The notes below the pieces were generated by a model. That model made no database searches and was not told the origin of the DNA. It saw only the letters and a list, made by a program, of their open reading frames with translations. Made by a program: the position numbers and the translations under genes. 60,598 nt of DNA from Pseudomonadota bacterium. GTDB lineage: Bacteria > Pseudomonadota > Gammaproteobacteria > Burkholderiales > Burkholderiaceae_C. Of this stretch, positions 39,332 through 47,725 are shown one piece after another; position 1 is the stretch's first letter, and each line of letters opens with the position of its first letter. The stretch lies in NCBI GenBank assembly GCA_031119395.1, contig JAVHYA010000014.1, positions 16,625-77,222 of the forward strand. Reading direction: 5' to 3'.

Positions 39332-39467
39332 ATGCGGACCACCGTACGCGAAGGGCGCAAAGGTTTCGCGAAGGACGCGAAGGGGTCCATGAATGACTTG
39401 GATGTTCTTCGCGACCTTCGCGTGACCTTGGTTCTCTTTTCGCGTACGGATGTCCGCTCCCGTATTC
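39332..39467 (+). repeat. Family B long imperfect palindrome, copy B2
   Basis: The left end reads GCGGACCACCGTACGCGAAGG and the right end reads CGCGTACGGATGTCCGC, inverted copies of each other apart from few mismatches. Between them lie ACGCGAAGG-like units on the left and CTTCGCG units on the right. It starts immediately after the permease stop codon and ends 24 bases before the flavin oxidoreductase start, so it would be transcribed inside the operon. Confidence 0.88.
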
Positions 39468-39491
39468 AATTCGCGCTCCCACTTGGTACCC

Positions 39492-40628
39492 ATGACCCCC
39501 AACGACCACTTTGATCTCATCGTCGTCGGCGCCGGCATCGTCGGCCTGGCGCATGCCTACACGGCGGCGCGGCGCGGGCTGCGGGTGTGCGTGGTCGAGA
39601 AGGACGCAGCCTGCGTGGGCGCGTCGATCCGCAACTTCGGCTTCATCACCGTCACCGGCCAGGGCGCCGGCGACACCTGGCGGCGGGCACGGCGCGCGCG
39701 CGAGGTCTGGGGCACGGTGGCGCCGCAGGCCGGCATCCCGGCCGTGCACCACGGGCTGTACCTCACCGCCTTCCGCGCGCAGTCGCTGAAGGTGCTCGAG
39801 GAATTCATGGCCACCGAGATGGCCGCCGGCTGCGAACTGCTGCCCGCGGGCGAGGCCGCGCGCCGTGCACCCGCGCTGCGCCTCGAAGGGCCGCACGGCC
39901 CGGCCCAGGGCGTGCTGTACAGCCCGCACGAGATGCGCGTCGAATCGCGCACCGCCATCGGCCAGCTCGCGCGCTGGCTGTCGGATGCGCTGGGCGTGCA
40001 CTTTCGCTTCGGCGAGGCGGTGCTGGAGGTGGCGACGCCGCGCGTGCGCACCGCGCGCGCCGTGCTGCATGCCGACCGGGTGGCCGTGTGCACGAACAGC
40101 GAGCTCAACGGCCTGTTCGCCGAGCGCCTGTCGCCGCACGGCCTGCGGCTGTGCCAGCTGCACATGATGCGGGTGCGGCCGCAGCCGGGCTTCCGGCTGC
40201 CCGGCTCGGTCATGGCCGACCTCAGCCTGGTGCGCTACCACGGCTACAGCGAGCTGCCGGCGGCGCAGGTGCTGCGCACGCAGATCGAGGCGGAGGAGGG
40301 CGAGTCCCTGGCGCATGGCATCCACCTGATCGTGGTGCAGAGTGCCGACGGCACGCTGGTCGTGGGCGATTCGCACCACTACGGCCCGGTGCTCGAACCC
40401 TTCGCCGACCAGCGGGTGGACGCGCTGATCCTGCGCCATCTGCACGAGACCCTGCAGCTCACCGAGGCCACGGTGACCGAGCGCTGGGTCGGCACCTATC
40501 CCTCGTCGCCGGTCACCGACTGCCTGATCGACGCGCCGGACGACGCCACCCGCCTGGTGCTGGTCACCAGCGGCACCGGCGCGAGCACCGCCTTCGGCAT
40601 CGCCGAAGACGTCTTCGCGGGCTGGTGA
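39492..40628 (+). CDS. FAD-dependent oxidoreductase of phosphonate loci (TIGR03364 type)
   Basis: A 378-residue DAO-type flavoenzyme related to glycine oxidase. The FAD-binding motif VVGAGIVGLAHAYTA starts at residue 11, VVEKDAACVGASIRNFGFI follows near 36, and the C-terminal LVTSGTGASTAFGIAED fits the family. Flavin oxidases found in such loci have been reported to oxidise aminoethylphosphonate or its N-methyl form to phosphonoacetaldehyde. That fits here: phnX follows by 28 bases and no phnW aminotransferase is present. The frame opens at 39450 inside the palindrome; the ATG at 39492 gives MTPNDHFDLIVVGAG and is preferred. Confidence 0.88.
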   Translation: MTPNDHFDLIVVGAGIVGLAHAYTAARRGLRVCVVEKDAACVGASIRNFGFITVTGQGAGDTWRRARRAREVWGTVAPQAGIPAVHHGLYLTAFRAQSLKVLEEFMATEMAAGCELLPAGEAARRAPALRLEGPHGPAQGVLYSPHEMRVESRTAIGQLARWLSDALGVHFRFGEAVLEVATPRVRTARAVLHADRVAVCTNSELNGLFAERLSPHGLRLCQLHMMRVRPQPGFRLPGSVMADLSLVRYHGYSELPAAQVLRTQIEAEEGESLAHGIHLIVVQSADGTLVVGDSHHYGPVLEPFADQRVDALILRHLHETLQLTEATVTERWVGTYPSSPVTDCLIDAPDDATRLVLVTSGTGASTAFGIAEDVFAGW

Positions 40629-40656
40629 GCGACATCCCCCGTACCCAGGTCTTTCC

Positions 40657-41475
40657 ATGAACACTCCCCCTACGCTCCAGGCCGTCGTCTTCGACTGGGC
40701 CGGCACCATCATCGACTTCGGCTCCTGTGCGCCGATGGGCGCCTTCGTGCGCCTGTTCGAGGACTTCGGCATCGATCTCTCGATCGCCGAGGCGCGCGGC
40801 CCCATGGGCATGGCCAAGTGGGACCACATCCAGGCCCTGAGCCGGCTGCCGCGCATCGCGGCGCAGTGGGAGGCGAAACACGGCCGCCCGTTCACCGATG
40901 CCGACATCGACCACCTCTACGAGGTCTTCACGCCCATGAACGCGGCGGTGGTGCCCGACTTTGCCGACTTCATCCCCGGTGCGCTCGACACGGTGGCCGC
41001 CGTGCGTGCGCGCGGGCTCAAGGTCGGATCCACCACGGGCTACAACCGGCCGATCATGGAGGTCGTCACGGCCATCGCGGCCCAGGGCGGCTACGTGCCC
41101 GACAACCTCGTGTGCGCGGGCGACCTGGCGGCCGGGCGCCCGTCGCCGCTCATGATGTACCGCACCTTCGCCGACCTCGGCGTCTGGCCGGCGGGCACGG
41201 TGGTGAAGGTGGACGACACCGGCGTCGGCGTGCAGGAAGGCCTGGCCGCCGGCACCTGGGCGGTCGGCCTGGCCATCAGCGGCAACGCCGCCGGCCTGAC
41301 GCTGGCCGAGTGGCAGGCGCTGGGTGCCGATGCGCAGGAGGCCGTGCGCCAGCGCGCCACGGCCGAACTGAAGGCGGCCGGTGCGCACTACGTGATCGAC
41401 AGCGTGGCCGACCTGCTGCCGGTGCTGGACGCGATCGACGCCCGGCTGGCGGCCGGCGAATCGCCTCCTTGCTGA
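40657..41475 (+). CDS. phnX: Phosphonoacetaldehyde hydrolase (phosphonatase)
   Basis: A 272-residue HAD-superfamily enzyme that cleaves phosphonoacetaldehyde to acetaldehyde and phosphate. The nucleophile motif is DWAGT (D13, with F12 before it), and the Schiff-base lysine is K54 in RGPMGMAKWDHI, the feature that separates phosphonatases from other HAD enzymes. Further signatures are GSTTGYNRPIM near residue 125 and VKVDDTGVGVQEG near 185 with the acidic HAD motif. It is the last gene of the transporter arm and makes the locus able to release phosphate from aminoethylphosphonate-type substrates. Confidence 0.95.
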   Translation: MNTPPTLQAVVFDWAGTIIDFGSCAPMGAFVRLFEDFGIDLSIAEARGPMGMAKWDHIQALSRLPRIAAQWEAKHGRPFTDADIDHLYEVFTPMNAAVVPDFADFIPGALDTVAAVRARGLKVGSTTGYNRPIMEVVTAIAAQGGYVPDNLVCAGDLAAGRPSPLMMYRTFADLGVWPAGTVVKVDDTGVGVQEGLAAGTWAVGLAISGNAAGLTLAEWQALGADAQEAVRQRATAELKAAGAHYVIDSVADLLPVLDAIDARLAAGESPPC

Positions 41476-41479
41476 GATC

Positions 41480-41546
41480 GTCACGTTCGTGACGAATTCG
41501 GCGGCAGCGCCCGGCGGGCGGGCGCTGCAGGCCGATTGCACTTCGC
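41480..41546 (+). repeat. Family A repeat, variant copy A5
   Basis: The first hairpin is GTCACG-TT-CGTGAC, then GCGCCCG-GCGGG-CGGGCGC with the trailing TGCAGGCCGATTGCACT. It lies four bases after the phnX stop codon and before the DUF454 stop, in the convergent junction, where it could act as a terminator-like structure even though no T tract follows. Confidence 0.75.
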
Positions 41547-41560
41547 AGAAACGGCGCCTT

Positions 41561-41899
41561 TCAGGGCTCGGGCCGCCGCCACAGCCACACGAGCACCGCG
41601 GCCATGACCACGATGCCGCCGGCCGCGGCAGCGCGCGGCCGCACCAGCCACAGCAGCATGCCGGCGCACACGGCCATCGCGAACGCGGCGCTCCATTTGG
41701 CGCGCCGGCTCACGCGGCCGCCGGCGCGCCAGTCGCGGATCAGCGGGCCGAAGAGGCGATGCGATTCCAGCCAGGCCGCCAGGCGCGGCGAACTGCGCGC
41801 CGCCGCCCAGGCTGCCAGCAGCACGAAGGGGGTGGTCGGCAGGCCCGGCAGCAGCACGCCGAGCACCGCGAGGGCGAGGCTCAGGATGGCCAGCGCCAT
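41561..41899 (-). CDS. DUF454 (YbaN-like) membrane protein
   Basis: A 112-residue inner-membrane protein with the DUF454 core: LGVLLPGLPTTPFVLLAAWA near residue 13, RSSPRLAAWLESHRLFGPLI near 35, then WRAGGRVSRRAKW and a C-terminal helix. Function unknown. The ATG at 41899 begins in the middle of the conserved first helix; the preceding in-frame codons read TARGPLRWAF, which looks like family sequence. No ATG, GTG or TTG exists further up, but a CTG at 41986 overlaps the ligase stop codon (CTGA) and would give MSTPDTPDPQRQDDPPPPST as N-terminus. That start may be the real one. Confidence 0.75.
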   Translation of the reverse strand: MALAILSLALAVLGVLLPGLPTTPFVLLAAWAAARSSPRLAAWLESHRLFGPLIRDWRAGGRVSRRAKWSAAFAMAVCAGMLLWLVRPRAAAAGGIVVMAAVLVWLWRRPEP

Positions 41900-41982
41900 G
41901 AAGGCCCAGCGCAGCGGACCGCGTGCGGTCGAGGGCGGGGGCGGATCGTCCTGCCGCTGCGGGTCGGGCGTGTCCGGCGTGC

Positions 41983-42825
41983 TCAGCCGTCGTCCCGCAC
42001 GCGCACGAAGCGCGCAAAGCGCGGCACGCCGGCCGCGCTGGTGCCGTTGAAGCGGTAGGTCACGGTGCTGCCGATGGGCGGCGGGTCGGCGCGCTGCGCG
42101 TCGGTGAAGCCGCCGCCGAGGCGGAAGGTCACGCCCTCGGGCGTGCGCACCAGCAGGGCGCCCATGCGGCCCGCATGGCGGCCCTGGCCGGGCAGGTGGG
42201 CGACGACCCGCGCCTCGGCATCGTCATGCGGCTTGACCTTGAGCAGGTCGCCACTGCGTTCGCCGCGGTAGAGCGAAGCGCCCCGGTGCAGCATCAGGCC
42301 TTCCCCGCCCAGGCGGATCGTCTTGTCGAGCAGCGCCATGAGCTCGGCATGCGTGGTGGCGCGCGCCTGCGCCACGGGCACCACCCAGGGCGCCTCGGTG
42401 ATGGGCAGCAGCTTGCGCAGCGCTGCGAGGCGGGCGTCGAAGTCGCCAGGCTGCGCGGGCAGGTCGAAGACCATGAAGCGGATCTCACGCCAGGCCTTGT
42501 CGTCCGGCGTGCGGTTGCGCACCGTGGACACGGCCTGCTCGAAGCGCCCCCGGCCGGCCCACAGTTCGCCATCCATCGGCGTGGCCGGCAGCGGCGCGGT
42601 GAACCATGCCGGCGCGGCGATCGGCTCGCCGCCGCGCGTCCACAGGCGCTTGCCGTCCCAGTAGCCGCGCAGGCCGTCGTACTTCTCGCTGACCCACCAG
42701 CCGGCCAGCGGCATGCCGGCGCGGTAGCGCTCGGCCAGCATGAGGGCCGGGGCCGCCCAGCCCGCGGCGGGCCATGCCAGCAGGGCGGCGGGAGCGATCA
42801 GCAGGGCACGGCGCGCGATCGTCAT
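41983..42825 (-). CDS. Periplasmic ATP-dependent DNA ligase (LigE type)
   Basis: A 280-residue minimal ATP-dependent DNA ligase with a signal peptide (MTIARRALLIAPAALLAWPA to about residue 24). The adenylated lysine is K48 in EKYDGLRGYWDG, motif III-like FMVFDLPA near 117, motif IV GGEGLMLHRG near 173, and motif V LLKVKP near 194. An OB-fold domain follows (about residues 200-280). This matches LigE, known from several proteobacteria as an exported nick-sealing ligase, perhaps acting on extracellular or incoming DNA. It lies downstream of fabI; the whole junction is a family A repeat that abuts the ATG, so no ordinary ribosome binding site is seen. Confidence 0.88.
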   Translation of the reverse strand: MTIARRALLIAPAALLAWPAAGWAAPALMLAERYRAGMPLAGWWVSEKYDGLRGYWDGKRLWTRGGEPIAAPAWFTAPLPATPMDGELWAGRGRFEQAVSTVRNRTPDDKAWREIRFMVFDLPAQPGDFDARLAALRKLLPITEAPWVVPVAQARATTHAELMALLDKTIRLGGEGLMLHRGASLYRGERSGDLLKVKPHDDAEARVVAHLPGQGRHAGRMGALLVRTPEGVTFRLGGGFTDAQRADPPPIGSTVTYRFNGTSAAGVPRFARFVRVRDDG

Positions 42826-42890
42826 GCTATGGAATCGATAGCTGGTGGCGCCCGCTGGACGGGCGCTGTGGGCACTTTCGGCTTGGAAGA
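42826..42890 (+). repeat. Family A repeat A6 filling the fabI-ligase junction
   Basis: The plus strand reads GCTAT-GGAATCG-ATAGC, then GCGCCCG-CTGGA-CGGGCGC, then TGTGGGCACTTTCGGCTTGG. The first base is next to the ligase ATG (first base of the start codon at 42825), and the element runs almost to the fabI stop codon at 42898-42900. It is the clearest copy of the consensus. Confidence 0.9.
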
Positions 42891-42897
42891 TTGCAGC

Positions 42898-43689
42898 TCA
42901 GGCGGCCGGCTCGTCGATGCCGCCCACGACGTTGCTGAAGCCGCCGTCGACATAGGTGATCTCGGCCGTCACGCCTGCCGCCAGGTCCGACAGCAGGAAG
43001 GCGGCGACGTTGCCCACGTCCTCGATCGTGATGTTGCGGCGGATGGGCGACACCTCGGCCACCGTCGAGAGGATCTTGCCGAAGCCCTTGATGCCGCTGG
43101 CGGCCAGCGTCTTCACCGGGCCGGCGCTGATGCCGTTGACGCGCATGCCGCGCGGGCCGAGCGAGCCGGCCAGGTAGCGCACCGAGGCCTCGAGGCTGGC
43201 CTTGGCCAGGCCCATGGTGTTGTAGTTGGGCAGCGCGCGCACGGCGCCCAGGTAGGTCAGCGTGAGCAGGGCCGACTTGTCGTTGAGGTAGGGCAGGGCC
43301 GCCTTGGCCATGGCCGGGAAGCTGTAGGCGCTGATGTCGTGCGCGATCTTGAAGCCTTCGCGCGAGAGGCCGTCGAGGAAGTCGCCCGCGATCGCCTCGC
43401 GCGGCGCGAAGCCGATGCTGTGCACGAAGCCGTCGAACTTCGGCCAGGTCTGCGACAGGTCGGCGAAGAGCTTGTCGATCTGCGCATCGTCGGCCACGTC
43501 GCAATCGAACACCAGCTTGGAGCCGAACTCGGCGGCGAACTCCGTGATGCGGTCCTTGAAGCGCTCCCCCACGTAGCTGAAGGCCAGCTCGGCGCCTTGC
43601 TGGTGGCAGGCCTTGGCGATGCCGTAGGCGATGGAGCGGTTGCTCAGCACACCGGTGATCAGGAGCTTTTTGCCGGCGAGAAAACCCAT
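42898..43689 (-). CDS. fabI: Enoyl-[acyl-carrier-protein] reductase (NADH) FabI
   Basis: A 263-residue FabI, which reduces enoyl-ACP in the last step of each fatty acid elongation cycle. It starts [20 protein letters not shown], with the non-classical cofactor loop of FabI, has [11 protein letters not shown] near residue 90, and the catalytic Tyr-x6-Lys region [12 protein letters not shown] near 155. The ending [11 protein letters not shown] is a little different from typical but consistent. AAGGACAT upstream of the ATG at 43689 is a strong ribosome binding site; the frame is open further upstream and was rejected there. It is divergent from yejA, 50 bases apart. Confidence 0.95.
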   Translation of the reverse strand: MGFLAGKKLLITGVLSNRSIAYGIAKACHQQGAELAFSYVGERFKDRITEFAAEFGSKLVFDCDVADDAQIDKLFADLSQTWPKFDGFVHSIGFAPREAIAGDFLDGLSREGFKIAHDISAYSFPAMAKAALPYLNDKSALLTLTYLGAVRALPNYNTMGLAKASLEASVRYLAGSLGPRGMRVNGISAGPVKTLAASGIKGFGKILSTVAEVSPIRRNITIEDVGNVAAFLLSDLAAGVTAEITYVDGGFSNVVGGIDEPAA

Positions 43690-43739
43690 GGGAATGTCCT
43701 TCAACGTGTCTCGTGAAAAGTCTGGGGCAGAATTCTCGC

Positions 43740-45626
43740 ATGCGTGTATTGACGGCCCCCAGGGCGGGGCAGAGCCCAGCCCTTTCCCCGAGGGGAGCAA
43801 GAGAACTTGGGGCGGCCCGGCGTTCTCTTGGGCTGCTTTCGGTGCTGGCGCTCTGCGCGGTCCCCTCGGGCGGCGCATGGGCGGCGCACGCCTACGCGCA
43901 GTTCGGCGACATCAAATACCCGCCGGGCTTCACGCATTTCGACTACGTGAACCCCGATGCGCCCAAGGGCGGCGAGATCCGCCTCGTGCCGCCCACGCGC
44001 CCCACCAATTTCGACAAGTTCAATCCCTTCACGCTCAAGGGCACCGCGCCGGCGGGCCTGGGCACGCTGATGTTCGAGAGCCTGCTCACCGGCAACAACG
44101 AGGAGCCGACCACCGCCTATGGCCTGCTGGCCGAGGATGTGGAAGCGGCGCCCGACGGTCTCTCGGCGACCTTCCGGCTCAATCCCAAGGCCCGTTTCAA
44201 CGACGGCACGCCGGTGCTCGCGGCCGATGTGGTGCATTCCTTCGACACGCTGATGAGCAAGGAGGCGGCGCCGCAGTTCCGCACCATCTATGGCGAGGTG
44301 AAGAAGGCCACCGCCACCGCCGAGCGCACGGTGCGCTTCGACTTCGCGACGCCCAACCCCGAGTTGCCCCTGGTGGTGGGCGGCATGCCGGTGTTCAGCC
44401 GCGCGTGGGGCAAGGGCAAGCCCTTCGACCAGGTGACGACCGAACTGCCCATCGCCTCGGGCCCGTACAAGCTGCCGAGCAGCCGGCTCGGGCGCGACAT
44501 CACCTACGTGCGCGATCCGAACTACTGGGGCGCCGATCTGCCCGTGCGCAAGGGCCAGTTCAACTTCGACCGGGTGAGCTACAAGATCTACCTCGACGAG
44601 ACCAGCCGCTTCGAGGGCCTGAAGGCCGGCGAATACGACTTCATGCGCGAGTTCATCTCGCGCAACTGGGCCCGGCAGTACACGGGCCGCGTGTTCGATC
44701 GCGGCGAGGTGGTCAAGCGTGCCTTTCCCAACGGCAACCCGGGCGACTACCAGGGCTGGGTCTTCAACCTGCGCAAGGACAAGTTCAAGGACGTGCGGGT
44801 GCGGCAGGCGATCGGCCTGGCCTTCGACTTCGAATGGCTCAACCGGCAGATGTTCTACGGCCTGTACAAGCGGGTCGAGGGCTGGTTCCCGAACAGCGAG
44901 TTCCACGCGGAAGGCCTGCCCGGCCCCGACGAACTGGCGCTGATGGAGCCGCTGCGCGACAAGCTGCGGCCCGAGGTCTTCGGCCCGGCCGTCGTCTCGC
45001 CCGTGACCACGCCGCCGCACAGCCTGCGCGAGAACCTGCGCCAGGCGCAGAAGCTCCTGGCCGAGGCAGGCTGGACCTACCGCGACGGCGCGCTGCGCAA
45101 CGCCAACGGCGATCCCTTCACCATCGAGGTGCTCAACGACCAGCCGTCCAGCCTGCGCGTGATGGCGCCGATGCAGGGGGCGCTGCGCAAGCTGGGCATC
45201 GACATGAGCTTTCGCAGCGTGGACTTCTCGCTCGCGCAGCAGCGCATGGACAACTTCGACTTCGAGATGACCACGGTGCGGCTGCCCGGCAGCACGGCGC
45301 CGGGCAGCGAGCTCTTCGAGCGCTTCGGCTCCAAGGCCGCCGGGACCACCGGCTCGTCCAACATCTGGGGCATCGCCGATCCGGCCGTGGACGCGATCGT
45401 CGGCAAGGTGGTGTCGGCCCGCACCCGGCCCGAGCTGGTGACGGCGATGCGCGTGCTCGATCGCCTGCTCTCGCACGGCTACTACGGCGTGCCCCAGTAC
45501 TACGGCGATGCCTTCCTGATCGGCTACCGGCCCGCGCCCTTCGTGCTGCCCAGGACCATCCCGCCGTACTACGACGCGCACGCCTGGGCCATCTCCACCT
45601 GGTGGGCATCGCCCGCGAACAAGTAG
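43740..45626 (+). CDS. yejA: Peptide/microcin C-type ABC transporter substrate-binding protein
   Basis: A 628-residue family 5 extracellular solute-binding protein of the YejA type, which takes up oligopeptides and, in E. coli, microcin C. The start [20 protein letters not shown] after the signal, [15 protein letters not shown] near residue 100, and [18 protein letters not shown] near 160 are typical. The signal core [19 protein letters not shown] ends near residue 52, preceded by an unusually long arginine- and proline-rich leader (residues 4-32) encoded by a family C repeat. ATG at 43740 or GTG at 43713 are both possible; the ATG is preferred. It heads the yejABEF operon. Confidence 0.9.
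   Translation: MRVLTAPRAGQSPALSPRGARELGAARRSLGLLSVLALCAVPSGGAWAAHAYAQFGDIKYPPGFTHFDYVNPDAPKGGEIRLVPPTRPTNFDKFNPFTLKGTAPAGLGTLMFESLLTGNNEEPTTAYGLLAEDVEAAPDGLSATFRLNPKARFNDGTPVLAADVVHSFDTLMSKEAAPQFRTIYGEVKKATATAERTVRFDFATPNPELPLVVGGMPVFSRAWGKGKPFDQVTTELPIASGPYKLPSSRLGRDITYVRDPNYWGADLPVRKGQFNFDRVSYKIYLDETSRFEGLKAGEYDFMREFISRNWARQYTGRVFDRGEVVKRAFPNGNPGDYQGWVFNLRKDKFKDVRVRQAIGLAFDFEWLNRQMFYGLYKRVEGWFPNSEFHAEGLPGPDELALMEPLRDKLRPEVFGPAVVSPVTTPPHSLRENLRQAQKLLAEAGWTYRDGALRNANGDPFTIEVLNDQPSSLRVMAPMQGALRKLGIDMSFRSVDFSLAQQRMDNFDFEMTTVRLPGSTAPGSELFERFGSKAAGTTGSSNIWGIADPAVDAIVGKVVSARTRPELVTAMRVLDRLLSHGYYGVPQYYGDAFLIGYRPAPFVLPRTIPPYYDAHAWAISTWWASPANK
43751..43836 (+). repeat. Family C palindrome within the yejA leader
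   Basis: The segment holds an inverted repeat AAGAGAAC (43799-43806) / GTTCTCTT (43822-43829), extended by CAGCCC (43777) / GGGCTG (43830), and a CCCC-GA-GGGG mini-hairpin. It begins GACGGCCCCCAGGGC. Only one copy is seen here; I believe similar elements occur in other Comamonadaceae genomes, which I cannot check. It is translated as the leader part [20 protein letters not shown] of YejA. Confidence 0.6.
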
Positions 45627-45633
45627 CCGCACC

Positions 45634-46668
45634 ATGGCCAGCTACATCCTCAAGCGCCTGCTGCTGATGGTCCCGACCTTGCTCGGGGTTCTGCTCGTGA
45701 CCTTCACCGTCATCCAGTTCGTCCCCGGCGGACCGGTCGAGCAGATGGTGGCCCAGTTGCAGGGCCGCGATTCGGGCGGGGAGGGCGCGGCCTCGCACGG
45801 CTCGGGCTACCGCGGCCGCCAGGGCCTGGACCCGAAGCGCATCGAGGAGATCAAGGCCTTCTACGGCTTCGACAAACCGGCGCACGAGCGCTTCTGGCAG
45901 ATGCTCAAGTCCTTCGCGAAGCTCGACCTGGGGCAGAGCTTCTACCAGCGCAAGGGCGTGTGGGAGCTGGTCAAGGAGAAGCTGCCGGTCTCCATCAGCC
46001 TGGGGCTGTGGACCTTCTTCATCAGCTACCTCATCGCTGTGCCGCTGGGCGTGGCCAAGGCGGTGCGGGCCGGCACGCGCTTCGACTTCGTCACCACGCT
46101 GTTCGTGCTGGTGGGCTATGCGATCCCAGGTTTCGTGCTGGGCGTGGCGCTGCTGGTCATCTTCGGCGGGCAGCTGCAGTGGTTCCCGCTGCGCGGGCTC
46201 ACGTCGTCCAATTGGGAGCAGCTGTCGTGGGGCGCGCGCATCGTCGACTACCTCTGGCACATCGCGCTGCCGGTCACGGCGATGGTGCTGGGCAGCTTCG
46301 CCGTGACGGCCATGCTGACCAAGAACGCCTTCCTCGAGGAGATCCGCAAGCAGTACGTCCTGACGGCGCGCGCCAAGGGCCTGAAGGAGAAGCAGGTGCT
46401 GTGGAAGCACGTGTTCCGCAACGCGCTCATCCCCATCATCACGGGCTTCCCGGCCGCCTTCATCGGCGCCTTCTTCACCGGCTCGCTGCTGATCGAGACG
46501 CTGTTCTCGCTCGACGGCCTGGGCCTGCTGAGCTACGAGAGCGTGATCCGGCGCGACTACCCGGTGGTGCTGGGCACGCTCTACCTGTTCACGCTGATCG
46601 GGCTGGTGACCAAGCTGATTTCCGATCTCTGCTACGTCTGGGTGGACCCGAGGGTGAAGTTTGACTGA
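45634..46668 (+). CDS. yejB: Peptide/microcin C-type ABC transporter permease YejB
   Basis: A 344-residue permease of the oligopeptide DppB/OppB type. It starts MASYILKRLLLMVPTLLGVL, has the long periplasmic insert typical of YejB (residues 45-90, with GSGYRGRQGLDPKRIEEIKA), and the EAA loop region VLTARAKGLKEKQVLWKHVF near residue 250. The C-terminal DLCYVWVDPRVKFD is standard. It follows yejA by seven bases and its last eight bases overlap the yejE start. Confidence 0.94.
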   Translation: MASYILKRLLLMVPTLLGVLLVTFTVIQFVPGGPVEQMVAQLQGRDSGGEGAASHGSGYRGRQGLDPKRIEEIKAFYGFDKPAHERFWQMLKSFAKLDLGQSFYQRKGVWELVKEKLPVSISLGLWTFFISYLIAVPLGVAKAVRAGTRFDFVTTLFVLVGYAIPGFVLGVALLVIFGGQLQWFPLRGLTSSNWEQLSWGARIVDYLWHIALPVTAMVLGSFAVTAMLTKNAFLEEIRKQYVLTARAKGLKEKQVLWKHVFRNALIPIITGFPAAFIGAFFTGSLLIETLFSLDGLGLLSYESVIRRDYPVVLGTLYLFTLIGLVTKLISDLCYVWVDPRVKFD

Positions 46669-47725
46669 GCCTGTCCATACGCTGCCCGCGGCTTCGCCGG
46701 CCCGCCTGTCGCCCGGACGCCGCGCCTGGCGGCGCTTCCGCCGCAACCGGCTGGGCTTCTACAGCCTGGTGCTCTTCGTCGTCATGGTGGTGCTGAGCCT
46801 CTTCGCCGAGGTGTTGTCCACCGACAAGCCGCTGGTCGTGCGCTACGAGGGCCGGACCTACTTCCCGGTCTTCAAGGACTATTCCGAGAAGGCCTTCGGC
46901 GGCGACTTCGAGACGCCGGCCGACTACCTGGACCCCTTCATCCGCCAGCGCATCACCGAAGGCGCCAACTGGGCCGTCTATGCGCCCAACCCGTACGGCC
47001 CGCGCACGCTGAACTACTTCGCCAGCCAGCCCAATCCGGCGGCGCCCTCGCGCGAGAACCTCTTCGGCACCGACGACCGGGGCCGCGACCTGCTGGCGCA
47101 GCTCATCTACGGCTTCCGGGTGAGCGTGCTGTTCGCCCTGGCCCTCACGGCCATCGGCGTGGTGCTGGGCGTGATCACCGGCGCGATCCAAGGCTACTTC
47201 GGCGGCAAGACGGACCTCGCCTTCCAGCGTTTCATCGAGATCTGGGGATCGATGCCCGAGCTGTACCTGCTGATCATCTTCAGCGCCATCTTCGCGCCCA
47301 GCGTGGCGCTGCTGCTGGTGCTGCTGTCGCTCTTCGGCTGGATGGGCCTGTCGGACTACGTGCGCGCCGAGTTCCTGCGCAACCGGCAGATGGACTACGT
47401 GCGCGCCGCCCGCGCGCTGGGCGTGGGCAACCTGCAGATCATGTGGCGCCACATCCTGCCCAACAGCATGGTGCCGGTCGTGACGTTCCTGCCCTTTCGC
47501 ATGAGCGCGGCCATCCTGGCCCTGACCTCGCTCGACTTCCTGGGCCTGGGCGTGCCGCCCGGCACGCCGTCGCTGGGCGAATTGCTCAACCAGGGCAAGG
47601 CCAACATCGACGCCTGGTGGATCTCCATGTCCACCTTCGGCGTGCTGGTCGTCACGCTGATGCTGCTGACCTTCATGGGCGACGCGCTGCGCGATGCCAT
47701 GGACCCGAGAAAGGCGGACCGATGA
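46661..47725 (+). CDS. yejE: Peptide/microcin C-type ABC transporter permease YejE
   Basis: A 354-residue permease partner of YejB. After a cytoplasmic N-terminus (LSPGRRAWRRFRRNRLGFYS) and the first membrane segment comes the YejE-specific periplasmic region (residues 45-140) with YFPVFKDYSEKAFGGDFETP; the family motif FGTDDRGRDLLAQLIYGFR marks the start of the transmembrane core. The EAA loop YVRAARALGVGNLQIMWRHI is near residue 250. The start is a TTG at 46661, overlapping the yejB end; no ATG or GTG fits the conserved N-terminus. It ends overlapping the yejF ATG (ATGA). Confidence 0.93.
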   Translation: MTEPVHTLPAASPARLSPGRRAWRRFRRNRLGFYSLVLFVVMVVLSLFAEVLSTDKPLVVRYEGRTYFPVFKDYSEKAFGGDFETPADYLDPFIRQRITEGANWAVYAPNPYGPRTLNYFASQPNPAAPSRENLFGTDDRGRDLLAQLIYGFRVSVLFALALTAIGVVLGVITGAIQGYFGGKTDLAFQRFIEIWGSMPELYLLIIFSAIFAPSVALLLVLLSLFGWMGLSDYVRAEFLRNRQMDYVRAARALGVGNLQIMWRHILPNSMVPVVTFLPFRMSAAILALTSLDFLGLGVPPGTPSLGELLNQGKANIDAWWISMSTFGVLVVTLMLLTFMGDALRDAMDPRKADR

